A stretch of 64,000 bases of DNA, taken from the NCBI RefSeq assembly GCF_002754195.1, contig NZ_PEEU01000001.1, positions 806,001 through 870,000 on the forward strand, given 5' to 3'. Below the pieces are notes generated by a model. The model did no database searches, had not been told where the DNA came from, and worked only from the letters and a program-made list of their open reading frames with translations. Position numbers and translations under genes: made by a program. Below, piece after piece: positions 9,460-20,601 of the stretch (within the stretch, counting starts at the first letter, position 1; every line of letters begins with the position of its first letter). Source of the DNA: Flavobacterium sp. 9. GTDB taxonomy: Bacteria > Bacteroidota > Bacteroidia > Flavobacteriales > Flavobacteriaceae.

Positions 9460-12400
9460 CTATTTATTTCCCAGAACTTCGTCCATGTAGCTATTGAATG
9501 TCACCCTTATATCGTCTCTGACTTTTTTCGTTTCCTCAAAAGAAATGGTGTTGTTTTTAATCTGGTCACCCAATTCTGCAATCGTGTTGAATTCATATAA
9601 TTGCGCAATTGTGATCGTTACATTAAACTTTTTATTGATTTTACTAATCAATCGTATAGACATAATGGAATCTCCTCCAATGCGGAAAAAATTATCCTGA
9701 ATCCCCACTTTATCAAGCCTCAGAACTTCTCCCCATATAAGCGCCAATTCTGTTTCTATTTCATCTCTTGGAGCTTCATATGATTCTGAAAGTAAATTCG
9801 TTTCGCTTGGTTCCGGTAACAATTTTCTGTTCAGTTTACCGCTTGACGTTAAAGGGAAACTCTCCATTTTTATCAACAATCCGGGAATCATATATTCCGG
9901 TAATCGGTTTTTTAAATAACCAAACAGATCGTCCTGATTGTATCTTTCTCTTGGAATTAAATACGCAACCAGGTATTTTCTTGAAGATTCGTCTTCTTTT
10001 ACCAAAACAGCGACATTCTCAACATAACCTGATTCTAATATTCTGGTTTCTATCTCGCCCAACTCAATTCTGTTTCCACGGATTTTTACCTGATTGTCGA
10101 TTCTGCCCAAATAAGCTATTTCGCCATTTGGTAACCATTTTGCCAAATCTCCGGTACGGTAAATTCGTTCTCCTTCGTTAAACGGACTTGCGATAAATTT
10201 CTCTGCGGTAAGTTCAGGTCTGTTCAGATATCCTCTGGCAACCTGAATACCTTCGATTAACAATTCTCCGGAAACACCAACTGGTTGTAGAGACAGGTTT
10301 TTATCAACTATATAAATTTTAGTATTGGCTACAGGTTTACCAATTGTAACTCCTGATTCTTCTGTATTTACATCTGTTAAATCAATAGACGTAACATCAA
10401 TCGCAGCTTCAGTTGGACCGTATAAATTATGAAGACGAACCCATGGAAGTTTTTGCTTAAATTCTTCAACCATAACGGCTGGCAAAGCTTCTCCACTACA
10501 AACCACATGTTTTAAACTTGTGCATTTTTCAGGATCTAATTCTTCAAGGAAAATCCCCAACATCGAAGGAACAAAGTGCAGAATACTTACTTGTGAATCC
10601 AGTATTAAATTCAAAAGATAAGCAGGATCTTTATGTCCGTCTGGTTGTGCAAATACCAATTTACATCCTGTTACAGAAGGCATTAAAAGTTCCCAGACAG
10701 AAACATCAAACGTATATGGTGTCTTTTGCAAAATGACATCGGCAGAAGTGATTTTAAGATCATCACGCATCCAAAGCAATCTGTTGTAAAGTCCGTTATG
10801 ATCGTTCAAAACTCCTTTTGGATTACCCGTTGAACCTGACGTATAAATGGCATAAGCCAAATTGTTTTCTAAAACTTTTGCACCGATAACTTCTCTGCTG
10901 TAATTGTCTTTTTCGATTTCGAAAGCTTTTATAAAAGCTTCATCAATACAAACTTTATAACCACTATCTGATTTGATGTATTCTAATCGCTCTTCAGGAT
11001 AATTTGTATCTACCGGAACATAAGCTCCGCCTGATTTTAAAATACCCAATATTGCAACAAGCATATTTGCGCTGCGTTCCAATTTTATTCCTACCAAATC
11101 ATTATGTTTAACGCCATAACGATCTACTAAATAATTTGCCAATTGACCAGTACGAATGTCAAGATCTTTGTAACTCAATGTTGCATCCTGATAACTCACA
11201 GCAACCTCAGCGGAATGATTTTGAACACTTGAAACGAATAAATCTAAAATCGTTTTATCTGATTCATAACTAATATCGGTCGCATTAAAACCGTTCAACA
11301 AAGCCAATTCTGTTTCTGATAAGAAAGTCGTATCGCTTAATTTTGTGTCCGAAGCATCCAGATAAATCGCTAAAATCTGAGTGATATAATCGTGAATTTG
11401 AACTAATGAAACATCCGATTTTAAACTTCTCTTAAGCTTATATCCTAAAGTTAATGCGTTTCCTGAAAGGTTAACATTTAAATCAAAAGCTGTATTTGTA
11501 GTTTCAAAAGATTCAATATTTAAATCCTGCTGCTGAGCTTGACTATATGTTTCATCTTTTTCAAGTTGCAATTCATTGTAAATATGAAAATCAACATAAT
11601 TATATAACACATCAAAAAATGGAGCTCCTTCGATTGTTTTCTCGTTAGTTATTTTTGAAATCTCATATAATGTTAATCGTTCTTTACTTTTTAAGCTGTT
11701 TAGTTGCTTTTCTGTGTTTTTAAAATAAGTACTCCACGTTAAATCATTTTGTTCTTCCAATCTGTTGCGAACAGGAATTGTATTTAAAAAACAGCCCAGA
11801 ATTTTATCTCCATCTTCGACTACGGGACGGTTATTGGTAACCATTCCGATCACAAAATCTTCTTCGAAATTTATAATCTTCAAAGCATAAACAAAAGCCG
11901 CATACAATACTGTTTTTACCGAAATTCCATCTATTCTGCATTTTTCCTGCAGTTTATGTTTGAAATCGAAATTGTAAACTTTAGTAAGATTTATATTTTC
12001 TGCCTGATTTTTAAAGATGTCTAAGCGTTTGTAATCTTCTAATTCTTCTTTCCAGAAGTTAATCATATCAGCATTATTCTTCTCGTAAAGCTCTTCTATA
12101 ACCGAATCTCTGTAATTTGATTTTAGTTTTTCAAGTTTTATTTCCGAAGTACTTTCCAATTCACGATACATTCTAAACAATTCTGTGTTTAAAGATGCAA
12201 CGCTCCAACCATCAAGGATTGCATGATGAAACTGAAACAAAAAGATTGTTGAAGTCGAATTGATTTCAAACAAACTGATTCTCCAAAGCAAACCTGATTC
12301 CATATTAAACGGATTCTGGCGCTCAGAAATCATAATTTCATTTATCAAAGCATCTTGTTTATCAGCATCCAAATCCTGGATATTCTGATAATCAATGCTA

Positions 12401-15400
12401 AAATCTACTTCTTTTTCTACGATTTGTATTTCTTCATCATAACTAGTCAGATCAAATCTGGTTCTCAAAGACTGGTGTTTCTCTATTAATTTTGAAAATG
12501 TCTTCTTAAATAAAATTAAATCAACCGTTGGTATTTGAAATACAAATTGATCGTGATAAACTCCCGCTTCAGGATTTAAAGTGGAAAGAATAACCATCCC
12601 TTTTTGAATATCACTCATTGGGTAGATATCTTCAATCTTTTCAGGATTTGGAATTTCTTCCAATACTCTTTCCTTCAAAACATTGATTTTATCTTCTATT
12701 TCGTCCTTAATTTTTCTCTTAATTTCAGAACTATTGATGTTGTTTTTAATCTGGTCACCCAATTCTGCAATCGTATTGAATTCATACAATTGCGCAATTG
12801 TGATGGTTACATTAAACTTTTTATTGATTTTACTAATCAATCGTATAGACATAATGGAATCTCCTCCAATACGGAAAAAATTATCCTGAATCCCCACTTT
12901 ATCAAGTCCCAGAACTTCTCCCCATATAAGAGCCAATTCTGTTTCTGTTTCATCTCTCGGCGCTTCATATGATTCTGAAAATAAATTTGCTTCGTTTGGC
13001 TCCGGTAACAATTTTCTGTTCAGTTTACCACTTGAAGTCAAAGGAAAACTATCCATTTCTATCAAAAGTCCGGGAATCATATATTCCGGTAATCGGTTTT
13101 TTAAATAACCAAAGAGATCGTCTTGTTTGTAGCTTTCTCTTGGAATTAAATAAGCAACAAGATATTTCCTTGAAGACTGATCTTCTTTTACCAAAACAGC
13201 TACATTCTCAACAAAACCTGATTCTGATATTCTGGTTTCTATCTCGCCTAATTCTATTCTGTTTCCACGGATTTTTACCTGATTGTCAATTCTGCCTAAA
13301 TAAGCTATTTCGCCATTTGGTAACCATTTTGCTAAATCTCCTGTGCGATAAATTCTCTGTCCTTCATTAAACGGACTTGCGATAAATTTCTCTGCGGTAA
13401 GTTCAGGTCTGTTCAGATATCCTCTGGCAACCTGAATACCTTCGATTAGCAATTCTCCGGAAACACCAACTGGTTGTAAAGACAGGTTTTTGTCAACTAT
13501 ATAAATTTTAGTGTTTGCTACCGGTTTACCAATTGTAACTCCAGATTCTTCTGTATTTACATCTGTTAAATCAATAGACGTAACATCGATCGCAGCTTCA
13601 GTTGGACCGTATAAATTATGAAGACGAACCCATGGAAGTTTTTGCTTAAACTCTTCAACCATAACGGCTGGTAAAGCTTCTCCACTACAAACCACATGTT
13701 TTAAACTTGCGCATTTTTCAGGATCTAATTCTTCAAGGAAAATACCCAACATCGAAGGAACAAAGTGTAGAATACTTACTTGTGAATCTGCGATTAAATC
13801 CAAAAGATAAGCAGGATCTTTATGTCCGTCTGGTTGTGCAAATACCAATTTACATCCTGTAACAGATGGCATTAAAAGTTCCCAAACGGAAACGTCAAAA
13901 GTATAAGGTGTCTTTTGCAAAATGACATCGGCAGAAGTGATTTTAAGATCATCACGCATCCAAAGCAATCTGTTGTAAAGTCCGTTATGATCGTTCAAAA
14001 CTCCTTTTGGATTCCCTGTTGAACCTGACGTATAAATGGCATAAGCCAAATTGCTTCCCAAAACTTTTGCACCGATAACTTCTCTGCTGTAATTGTCTTT
14101 TTCAACTTCAAAAGCTTTTATAAAAGCCTCATCAATACAAACTTTATAATCACTGTCTGATTTAATATATTCTAATCGTTCTTCAGGATAATTTGTATCT
14201 ACAGGAACATAAGCTCCGCCTGATTTTAAAATTCCCAATATTGCAACGAGCATATTTGAGCTGCGCTCCAATTTTATTCCAACCAAATCATTATGTTTCA
14301 CGCCAAAACGATCTACTAAATAATTTGCCAATTGACCAGTACGAATATCCAGATCTTTGTAACTTAATGTTGTATCCTGATAACTTACAGCAACCTCAGC
14401 CGAATGATTTTGAACACTTGAAGCGAATAAATCTAAAATCGTTTTATCTGATTCGTAACTAATTTCCGTAGCATTAAAATCTTTCAACAAAGCCAATTCT
14501 GCTTCTGATAAGAAATCAATTTCTTCCAGTGCTTTTTCTTTATATAGTATAAATTGTTCTGCTACAGTATAAAAATGCACTGCCAGTTTTTCAACCAATA
14601 CTTCTTCATATATAGTATTGTTGAATTTAAAACAGATCTGCAAAGACTTTTCAGAAGGCGAAACCAGAATATTAAAATCATAATTGGTTTGTTCAAAAAC
14701 ATCCACAGCTTCTATGGCAAATTCCTGAGCATTGTTTACTTCATTTGGATTAGTTTCTTCACTTTCTATAGCATCTTTAACCAAATAATTTTCGAAAACC
14801 ATAATATGATTGATCAAATCGGCCCCTAAATCACTTTGAGACTGAACTTTTGCCAGATTCACATAATGATGTTTATTACCTGCTATAGCATCTTCTTTGA
14901 GATCTTTAAATAAATCCAGAGGAGTTTGAGTTCCTTTATATTTAACTCTTACGGGAATTGTATTGATAAATAATCCCACGATATCCTCAACTCCTGCTAA
15001 TTCTGCAGGTCTTCCTGATACAACTCCTCCAAAAATAACATCATCGGTATTGTTGTATTTTGATAAGACAAATCCCCAAACAGCCTGAATAAAAGTATTT
15101 TGTGTAATTCCTATTTCATTACACATCGCTTGCAGCTTACTCATTATTCCGCCTTCAATTTTAACTGTATTGACGGTTTCTCTGTATTCTTTTACAGTAG
15201 TATTGTTTTTAATAAATGGAACAGAAACAACACTATTATAGTTTTCCAACTGCTGTTTCCAATATTCAAGAGAAGTATTAACATTGATTTTATTCAACCA
15301 ATTAATATAGTTGGAATACGGAATTGGTTTTGAAAAATTAACTTCCTCGTTTTTATTAAGTGCCTGCAAAATCAGGTTAAAATCCTGAATCAGAATACTC

Positions 15401-18400
15401 ATACACCAACCGTCCATCAAAATATGATGATGGCTCCACACAAATTCAAAATACTCATTTCCTAAATCAAGTATTTTTAAACGCATAAGAGAATGATTTG
15501 AAAGATCAAAACCTTCCTTTATGTCCGCTTGTTTAAACTCGGTAACATAGTCCGATATGTTTTCTTCCTGAATAAAATCAGGACGTTTTTTATAGACGAA
15601 ATTAGCTTTAACCTTTTTTCGCACAATTTGCAACGGAACATCGGCTAAGTCGTTTGTAAAACTGGTTCTCAATATGGCATGCCTGTCCACTAAGAGTTGA
15701 TACGCTTGAGATATTGCTTTTATGTCAGCATTTTTAAGATGAACTCTATACGATATTTGTTCAAAATACAAGGAGCTCGACTGACTTGTTAACCAATGAA
15801 AATATATTCCTTGCTGTAAAGGCGAAAGTTCATAAATATCTTCAACGGTATTATCTGAATTTAAAACCTTTAAATCATTTACAGCCAATTTTTTATACGA
15901 TAAATCCGAAGGTGTTTTGTGTGTACTTTCTTCTTTGGCTAATTCCTGAACGAGCTCAGTAAGGCAAGTCTTGAAAACCTGAGAAAATGCAGCTATTGTT
16001 TCTTCTGCATAAACGGCATCTGAATAAGCAACAGAAATCGTCAATATGTCTGAAGTTATAGATCCCGAAACATCTAATAATACTTCTTCTGTATTTTTTG
16101 CAGAGATATTTTCTCCTATTGCTTCAGAAGTATATTGAAATATTGATTCTTCTTTTTGGTTTGTTTCAAGACCAAATTCTCCTAAATAATTAAATAATAT
16201 CGTTGGAGAAAATGACAAATTGCTGCCAGCTTCGTTTAGGTATTTAAGCATTCCAAAACCAATACCTTTGTTGGGTATCTTTCTTAAATTTTCTTTTACC
16301 TGAACTAAAGCTTCGGCATTACCATTTGTATTTGCAATGTCTAATACCATCGGATAAATAGACGTAAACCATCCAACGGTTCTGCTAATATCTATATCAT
16401 CGATAATATCTTCTCTACCGTGACCTTCCATTTTTATCATGCTTTTTTCAATTCCAAAAGCTTTTTTTATTGACATGGCAAGTCCGGTAAGCAGAACATC
16501 ATTTATTTCGGTATTGTACTTATCGTTAATCTTTGTTTTCAATAAATCGGTAACTTCTCTGTCAAGTGTGAAGTATTGCCTTTTATCTAATTGTTTTTTT
16601 TCTGCAAGACTGTAATCTGTTTTTAGAGCCGGGATTTCGGTCGTACAAATCTCTTCCCAATACGGTAACTCAGAAGTTATTTTTTCTTTTAGAGCGCTTT
16701 CTTTTTGTAAAGTTGCCCATTTCTGGAAAGAATCAGATTTAAGAGGCAATTTTAAAGTAATTCCCTGTTTTACCTGATTGTATACCGTAAATAAATCTTC
16801 TAAAAGAATTCGCCAGGAAACTCCATCGACCACCAAGTGATGGATAATTAAGGCTAAATAATCTCCGCTTGCCGTTTTAAAGTGAGCCACCTTAAATAAT
16901 GGACCTTCAGAAAGATTAAATTGTGACTGTAATTCGTTCCCTAGCAAATTCATCCTCTCAAAAGGACTTATATCATTAGTTAAATCATACGATTTAAAAT
17001 CATAACTTTTTGATGACATTGCGGCGTTAAATTGTTTCCAATCCTGCCCTTCTTTTTTGTATGTCATACGCAAAACATCGTGGTGTTTTACGAGAGTCGA
17101 TAAACATTGCTCTATATGTGTTGTATCAATTAATTCGCTGCTCTTTAAAACCACTGATTGGTTGTAATGATGGTGTTCTAAAATTCCGTCATATTTAAAA
17201 AAGTAGTTTTGTACCGGCGTTAAAACAACTTCTCCAGATACGTCTGATTGATCGCTAATTTTATTAAGCTCAGTCATAAAAGAAACTAAGTCTTCTAAAA
17301 CAGGAGATTCCAAAAGATCTGAAAGTTTTAAAGTATATCCTTCTTTTTTTAGCCTTGATACAACGAGAATTGATTTAATAGAATCTCCTCCAAGATGATA
17401 GAAATTAGATTTTACTCCAATACTTTCTCTTTTTAAAACGCCTTCCCATATTTTAACCAATATTTGTTCTTCTTTTGTTCGCGGTGCCACATATTCAATA
17501 GCATCAGAAATTCCGGCTCCTTCAAAATCAGGTAAATTTCTTTTGTCTAACTTACCATTAGGCGTCAAGGGTAATTTATCAAGCTGAATAAAATAAGCAG
17601 GAATCATATATTCAGGGATTCTTTCTGATAAATAATTTCTCAGACTGCTCACTTCTTCCTTTACATCCGAAATGATATATGCAACCAGTTCTTTTATTTC
17701 ATCAGCAGTTTCATTTACCAAAACTACTGCCTGATTAATGTTCGCTTTTGTCTCTAATTGATATTCGATTTCTCCAAGCTCGATTCTGTGTCCTTTGATT
17801 TTTACCTGATCGTCGCTTCGGCCTATATATTCCATCACGCCGTCTGTTGACCACTTGCCCAAATCTCCTGTTTTGTACATTTTTCCTTTATCATTAAAAG
17901 GATTATCTACAAATTTTTGTTTGGTAAGTTCCGGCTGATTTAAATATCCTGAAGACAAACCAGCTCCAGCAATATAGATTTCACCAACTGCGCCAATTGG
18001 ACAAAGCTGTTTGTATTCGTTTAGAATATATATTTCGGTGTTGGCAATAGGTTTTCCAATGGTAATTTTTTTGTCTTCTCTGGTTATTTCTTTAACAATA
18101 CAACCAACAGTTGCTTCTGTAGGTCCGTATTCATTATAAATTTTAATACTCTCCTTAATATCCCAAATCGCATTCAATTGTGACAGTGTCAATTGCTCAC
18201 CGCCACAGATAATCTGATCAATATTTGATTGGTCAACTCCCGAAGCTTTTATTAAAGTAAGATGGGTTGGCGTGAGTTTTAAAGTATCTATTTCAGGATG
18301 CGAAAAACTTTCCTGAAGCAGGTCGTTAATATCCTTTTTAGCATCTCCTATCCATAATTTTTTCCCTCTGGTTAAACTGGTAAAAATACTGGTGAAGGTC

Positions 18401-20601
18401 AAATCGAAAGAAAATGAAGTAATTAATGCCCAATTTCCAGATTCGGATTCGTTAAAATAATAATCATTAGACCATTGTATGTAATTGAACAAATTGCTGT
18501 GATTAATTTTACAGCCTTTTGGTTTTCCTGTAGAACCGGAAGTATAAATTACATAAGCAAGTTGCTCCGGTTTTATTCTGATAAGGTTTGAATTACTTGC
18601 TTTTTTTGCAAATAACGCTTCCATATCGTCTAATACGATAATTTTTATTTCCTCCTTATTTTCTACCTTAATCTGCTGCGATTTTTCGCTTAGAATAACT
18701 TTAGCACCACAATCTTTTAATATGTAATCAATGCGTTCCTGAGGATAAGTAGGATCAACAGGTACAAATGCTGCACCAGATTTCAATACACCCAAAATAG
18801 CCACAATCATCCATTGACTTCTTTCTAATTGTATGGCTATTAAATCCTCTGATTGAATTCCCATATCGTGTATTAGATAATGTGCCAATTGATTTGACAC
18901 TTCGTCTAATTCACGATAAGAATAAATCACCTCTTTATAGGTTAATGCCTTAGCATCAGGATTTTTATAAGCTTGTTCGCCAAATAAATCAAGAATTGTT
19001 TTTTCTTTGGAATATTCAGTTACTGTATCATTAAATGTTGACAAAAGCATATTGTGCTCTTCCTGACTTAAATAGTCTATTGCGCCAACTGATTCTTTTG
19101 AATCCATGAGCTGATCGCTTAGATTTCTGAAATGCCCAATCAGGCTTTCAATCGTTTGACGATCATAAACATCTGTATTATAATATATATTGAATAGTAA
19201 GCTGTCGCCGTTTTCAAAAAAACCAATTTCCAAATCAAATTTTACATTGCTCTTTCCTTTGCTTTTAATGTAATTGACCTGTTCATTTCCTAAATTATTA
19301 TCTTCTGCACGATCAGCCGCATTTTGACCTACTAATACAATATCAAATAAAATATTCCTGCTGTTATCTCTCTCTATTTGAAGATCTTCAACCAACAAAT
19401 CAAAAGGATAATTTTGATGTGTAATCGCTTCTAAAGTATTGTTCTTGATTTTCTCATATACTTCTTTGAACGAATCATCCGGATCGATTTTATTTTTTAA
19501 AGCCAGTGTATTTACAAAAAAACCAATCTGATTTTCTAAAGCCGAATGATCACGTCCCGCAACCGAAGATCCTACAATAATCTCTTCTTGTTGGGTATAT
19601 CTGTACAACAATACATTCCAAATACTAAGCAAAGTGATGAACAAACTTCCTTCTTGTTCCTGACTAAATCTTTTTATTTTGGTTGTTAATTCTTTAGATA
19701 AATGCGCTTCCAGAATTTCCCCGTTATGGCTTTTAACTCTTGGTCTTACTTTATTAGTTGGTAAATCAATTGTTGGAACAGCATCTTTTAACTGTGCAAA
19801 CCAATAGTCTTTATCTGATTGATATTTATTATTCTTAAGCTGGTCAATTTGCCAGGCTGTGTAATCTTTATATTGTATTTCAAGTTTAGAAATAGCTGGT
19901 GTTTCTTTACGAAGAAAGGCTTCATAAAAACTTATTATATCTTCTGCCAATACGCCCATTGACCAGCCATCGCTGATGATATGGTGCATAACGTAATAAA
20001 AACAATATTTTTGATCCGAAATTTTAACCAAAGTAGCTCTGATTAAAGGGCCTTTGCTTAAGTCAAACAATTCGTAACTGTCTTTTTGAACAAATTCGTT
20101 AAAGAGTTCCTGACTGTTTTGTTCTTTGCTAAAATCAAAATTTAAAATTTTAAAGCCTAAATCCTCGCGCTCCAAAATCCATTGTCTTACTTCGCCGTTT
20201 TCTTCTTCTTTAAAGATTGTTCGTAAACTTTCATGTCGTTCGATAACAGCATTTACTGCTTTTTCGAATATTTCTAAATCTAAATCTCCAGATAAATCAA
20301 TTATTTTAGGCATCATATACGCTAATGAAGCCTCAGCGTATTGACTTGAAATCCATAGCCTTTTTTGTGCAAATGAAATAGGATAATTTTTTTGTTGTTC
20401 AACAGGCTGAATTTCTTCAAAATTATCTTCTGAATTATATTTTTTAAGATATGAAACGATCTCTTTTTTGTTTTCCTTTATCTTATTAATAAGGGATTCC
20501 GATATTTCGTCACCTTCAAAATTTATCACTAAATCTTCTTTGTCTAATGACATAGAAATTCCATAATTATTTAATTCTATAAATAACTGATCCATAATCA
20601 T
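9460..20601 (-). CDS. Trimodular NRPS, TubC docking-C-A(Asn)-T-E-C-A(Ser)-T-C-A(Ser)-T
   Basis: 3713 residues, the largest gene. Residues 1-55 are a TubC-type docking domain. C1: HHIISDGWS near 205. A1 code DLTKIGEVGK, essentially the asparagine code. T1: YHLGGDSI near 1070. Epimerisation domain with HHLVVDG near 1250, EGHGRE and SRTVGWFTSIYP near 1417, so D-Asn is predicted. C2: HHHILMDGWC near 1725, the expected acceptor of a D-residue. A2 and A3 (TSGSTG near 2194 and 3254) both read DVWHVSLIDK, serine type; T2 and T3 both read FRIGGDSI. C3: HHAILDGWS near 2794. The start ATG overlaps the PKS stop by one base (TAATG), so the two are translationally coupled; an ATG two codons later is also possible. 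A dioxygenase gene lies just before that PKS, and Asn is its most plausible target. Confidence 0.96.
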   Translation of the reverse strand: MIMDQLFIELNNYGISMSLDKEDLVINFEGDEISESLINKIKENKKEIVSYLKKYNSEDNFEEIQPVEQQKNYPISFAQKRLWISSQYAEASLAYMMPKIIDLSGDLDLEIFEKAVNAVIERHESLRTIFKEEENGEVRQWILEREDLGFKILNFDFSKEQNSQELFNEFVQKDSYELFDLSKGPLIRATLVKISDQKYCFYYVMHHIISDGWSMGVLAEDIISFYEAFLRKETPAISKLEIQYKDYTAWQIDQLKNNKYQSDKDYWFAQLKDAVPTIDLPTNKVRPRVKSHNGEILEAHLSKELTTKIKRFSQEQEGSLFITLLSIWNVLLYRYTQQEEIIVGSSVAGRDHSALENQIGFFVNTLALKNKIDPDDSFKEVYEKIKNNTLEAITHQNYPFDLLVEDLQIERDNSRNILFDIVLVGQNAADRAEDNNLGNEQVNYIKSKGKSNVKFDLEIGFFENGDSLLFNIYYNTDVYDRQTIESLIGHFRNLSDQLMDSKESVGAIDYLSQEEHNMLLSTFNDTVTEYSKEKTILDLFGEQAYKNPDAKALTYKEVIYSYRELDEVSNQLAHYLIHDMGIQSEDLIAIQLERSQWMIVAILGVLKSGAAFVPVDPTYPQERIDYILKDCGAKVILSEKSQQIKVENKEEIKIIVLDDMEALFAKKASNSNLIRIKPEQLAYVIYTSGSTGKPKGCKINHSNLFNYIQWSNDYYFNESESGNWALITSFSFDLTFTSIFTSLTRGKKLWIGDAKKDINDLLQESFSHPEIDTLKLTPTHLTLIKASGVDQSNIDQIICGGEQLTLSQLNAIWDIKESIKIYNEYGPTEATVGCIVKEITREDKKITIGKPIANTEIYILNEYKQLCPIGAVGEIYIAGAGLSSGYLNQPELTKQKFVDNPFNDKGKMYKTGDLGKWSTDGVMEYIGRSDDQVKIKGHRIELGEIEYQLETKANINQAVVLVNETADEIKELVAYIISDVKEEVSSLRNYLSERIPEYMIPAYFIQLDKLPLTPNGKLDKRNLPDFEGAGISDAIEYVAPRTKEEQILVKIWEGVLKRESIGVKSNFYHLGGDSIKSILVVSRLKKEGYTLKLSDLLESPVLEDLVSFMTELNKISDQSDVSGEVVLTPVQNYFFKYDGILEHHHYNQSVVLKSSELIDTTHIEQCLSTLVKHHDVLRMTYKKEGQDWKQFNAAMSSKSYDFKSYDLTNDISPFERMNLLGNELQSQFNLSEGPLFKVAHFKTASGDYLALIIHHLVVDGVSWRILLEDLFTVYNQVKQGITLKLPLKSDSFQKWATLQKESALKEKITSELPYWEEICTTEIPALKTDYSLAEKKQLDKRQYFTLDREVTDLLKTKINDKYNTEINDVLLTGLAMSIKKAFGIEKSMIKMEGHGREDIIDDIDISRTVGWFTSIYPMVLDIANTNGNAEALVQVKENLRKIPNKGIGFGMLKYLNEAGSNLSFSPTILFNYLGEFGLETNQKEESIFQYTSEAIGENISAKNTEEVLLDVSGSITSDILTISVAYSDAVYAEETIAAFSQVFKTCLTELVQELAKEESTHKTPSDLSYKKLAVNDLKVLNSDNTVEDIYELSPLQQGIYFHWLTSQSSSLYFEQISYRVHLKNADIKAISQAYQLLVDRHAILRTSFTNDLADVPLQIVRKKVKANFVYKKRPDFIQEENISDYVTEFKQADIKEGFDLSNHSLMRLKILDLGNEYFEFVWSHHHILMDGWCMSILIQDFNLILQALNKNEEVNFSKPIPYSNYINWLNKINVNTSLEYWKQQLENYNSVVSVPFIKNNTTVKEYRETVNTVKIEGGIMSKLQAMCNEIGITQNTFIQAVWGFVLSKYNNTDDVIFGGVVSGRPAELAGVEDIVGLFINTIPVRVKYKGTQTPLDLFKDLKEDAIAGNKHHYVNLAKVQSQSDLGADLINHIMVFENYLVKDAIESEETNPNEVNNAQEFAIEAVDVFEQTNYDFNILVSPSEKSLQICFKFNNTIYEEVLVEKLAVHFYTVAEQFILYKEKALEEIDFLSEAELALLKDFNATEISYESDKTILDLFASSVQNHSAEVAVSYQDTTLSYKDLDIRTGQLANYLVDRFGVKHNDLVGIKLERSSNMLVAILGILKSGGAYVPVDTNYPEERLEYIKSDSDYKVCIDEAFIKAFEVEKDNYSREVIGAKVLGSNLAYAIYTSGSTGNPKGVLNDHNGLYNRLLWMRDDLKITSADVILQKTPYTFDVSVWELLMPSVTGCKLVFAQPDGHKDPAYLLDLIADSQVSILHFVPSMLGIFLEELDPEKCASLKHVVCSGEALPAVMVEEFKQKLPWVRLHNLYGPTEAAIDVTSIDLTDVNTEESGVTIGKPVANTKIYIVDKNLSLQPVGVSGELLIEGIQVARGYLNRPELTAEKFIASPFNEGQRIYRTGDLAKWLPNGEIAYLGRIDNQVKIRGNRIELGEIETRISESGFVENVAVLVKEDQSSRKYLVAYLIPRESYKQDDLFGYLKNRLPEYMIPGLLIEMDSFPLTSSGKLNRKLLPEPNEANLFSESYEAPRDETETELALIWGEVLGLDKVGIQDNFFRIGGDSIMSIRLISKINKKFNVTITIAQLYEFNTIAELGDQIKNNINSSEIKRKIKDEIEDKINVLKERVLEEIPNPEKIEDIYPMSDIQKGMVILSTLNPEAGVYHDQFVFQIPTVDLILFKKTFSKLIEKHQSLRTRFDLTSYDEEIQIVEKEVDFSIDYQNIQDLDADKQDALINEIMISERQNPFNMESGLLWRISLFEINSTSTIFLFQFHHAILDGWSVASLNTELFRMYRELESTSEIKLEKLKSNYRDSVIEELYEKNNADMINFWKEELEDYKRLDIFKNQAENINLTKVYNFDFKHKLQEKCRIDGISVKTVLYAAFVYALKIINFEEDFVIGMVTNNRPVVEDGDKILGCFLNTIPVRNRLEEQNDLTWSTYFKNTEKQLNSLKSKERLTLYEISKITNEKTIEGAPFFDVLYNYVDFHIYNELQLEKDETYSQAQQQDLNIESFETTNTAFDLNVNLSGNALTLGYKLKRSLKSDVSLVQIHDYITQILAIYLDASDTKLSDTTFLSETELALLNGFNATDISYESDKTILDLFVSSVQNHSAEVAVSYQDATLSYKDLDIRTGQLANYLVDRYGVKHNDLVGIKLERSANMLVAILGILKSGGAYVPVDTNYPEERLEYIKSDSGYKVCIDEAFIKAFEIEKDNYSREVIGAKVLENNLAYAIYTSGSTGNPKGVLNDHNGLYNRLLWMRDDLKITSADVILQKTPYTFDVSVWELLMPSVTGCKLVFAQPDGHKDPAYLLNLILDSQVSILHFVPSMLGIFLEELDPEKCTSLKHVVCSGEALPAVMVEEFKQKLPWVRLHNLYGPTEAAIDVTSIDLTDVNTEESGVTIGKPVANTKIYIVDKNLSLQPVGVSGELLIEGIQVARGYLNRPELTAEKFIASPFNEGERIYRTGDLAKWLPNGEIAYLGRIDNQVKIRGNRIELGEIETRILESGYVENVAVLVKEDESSRKYLVAYLIPRERYNQDDLFGYLKNRLPEYMIPGLLIKMESFPLTSSGKLNRKLLPEPSETNLLSESYEAPRDEIETELALIWGEVLRLDKVGIQDNFFRIGGDSIMSIRLISKINKKFNVTITIAQLYEFNTIAELGDQIKNNTISFEETKKVRDDIRVTFNSYMDEVLGNK
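9720..11330 (-). repeat. Ser-module repeat, copy 2 of 3
   Basis: Third module of the 3713-residue NRPS. It shares SYESDKTILDLF through the A domain to the carrier end (FNVTITIAQLYEFNTIAELGDQ) with copy 3. Differences from copy 3 are scattered single residues, for example LNLILDSQ for LDLIADSQ. Confidence 0.85.
12780..14510 (-). repeat. Ser-module repeat, copy 3 of 3
   Basis: Second module of the 3713-residue NRPS. Similarity to copy 2 runs from SEAELALLKDFNAT, just before the A domain, to the carrier end at about 12780. The C domain before it is of a different, post-epimerisation type, so the repeat edge falls close to the C/A boundary. Confidence 0.85.

Noticed and set aside
13060..13080. 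AAAAGTCCGG resembling the AAAAGTCCGTAA operator half-site
   Set aside because: It lies in the coding sequence of a serine A domain, has no second copy 22 bp away and lacks the TAA end.
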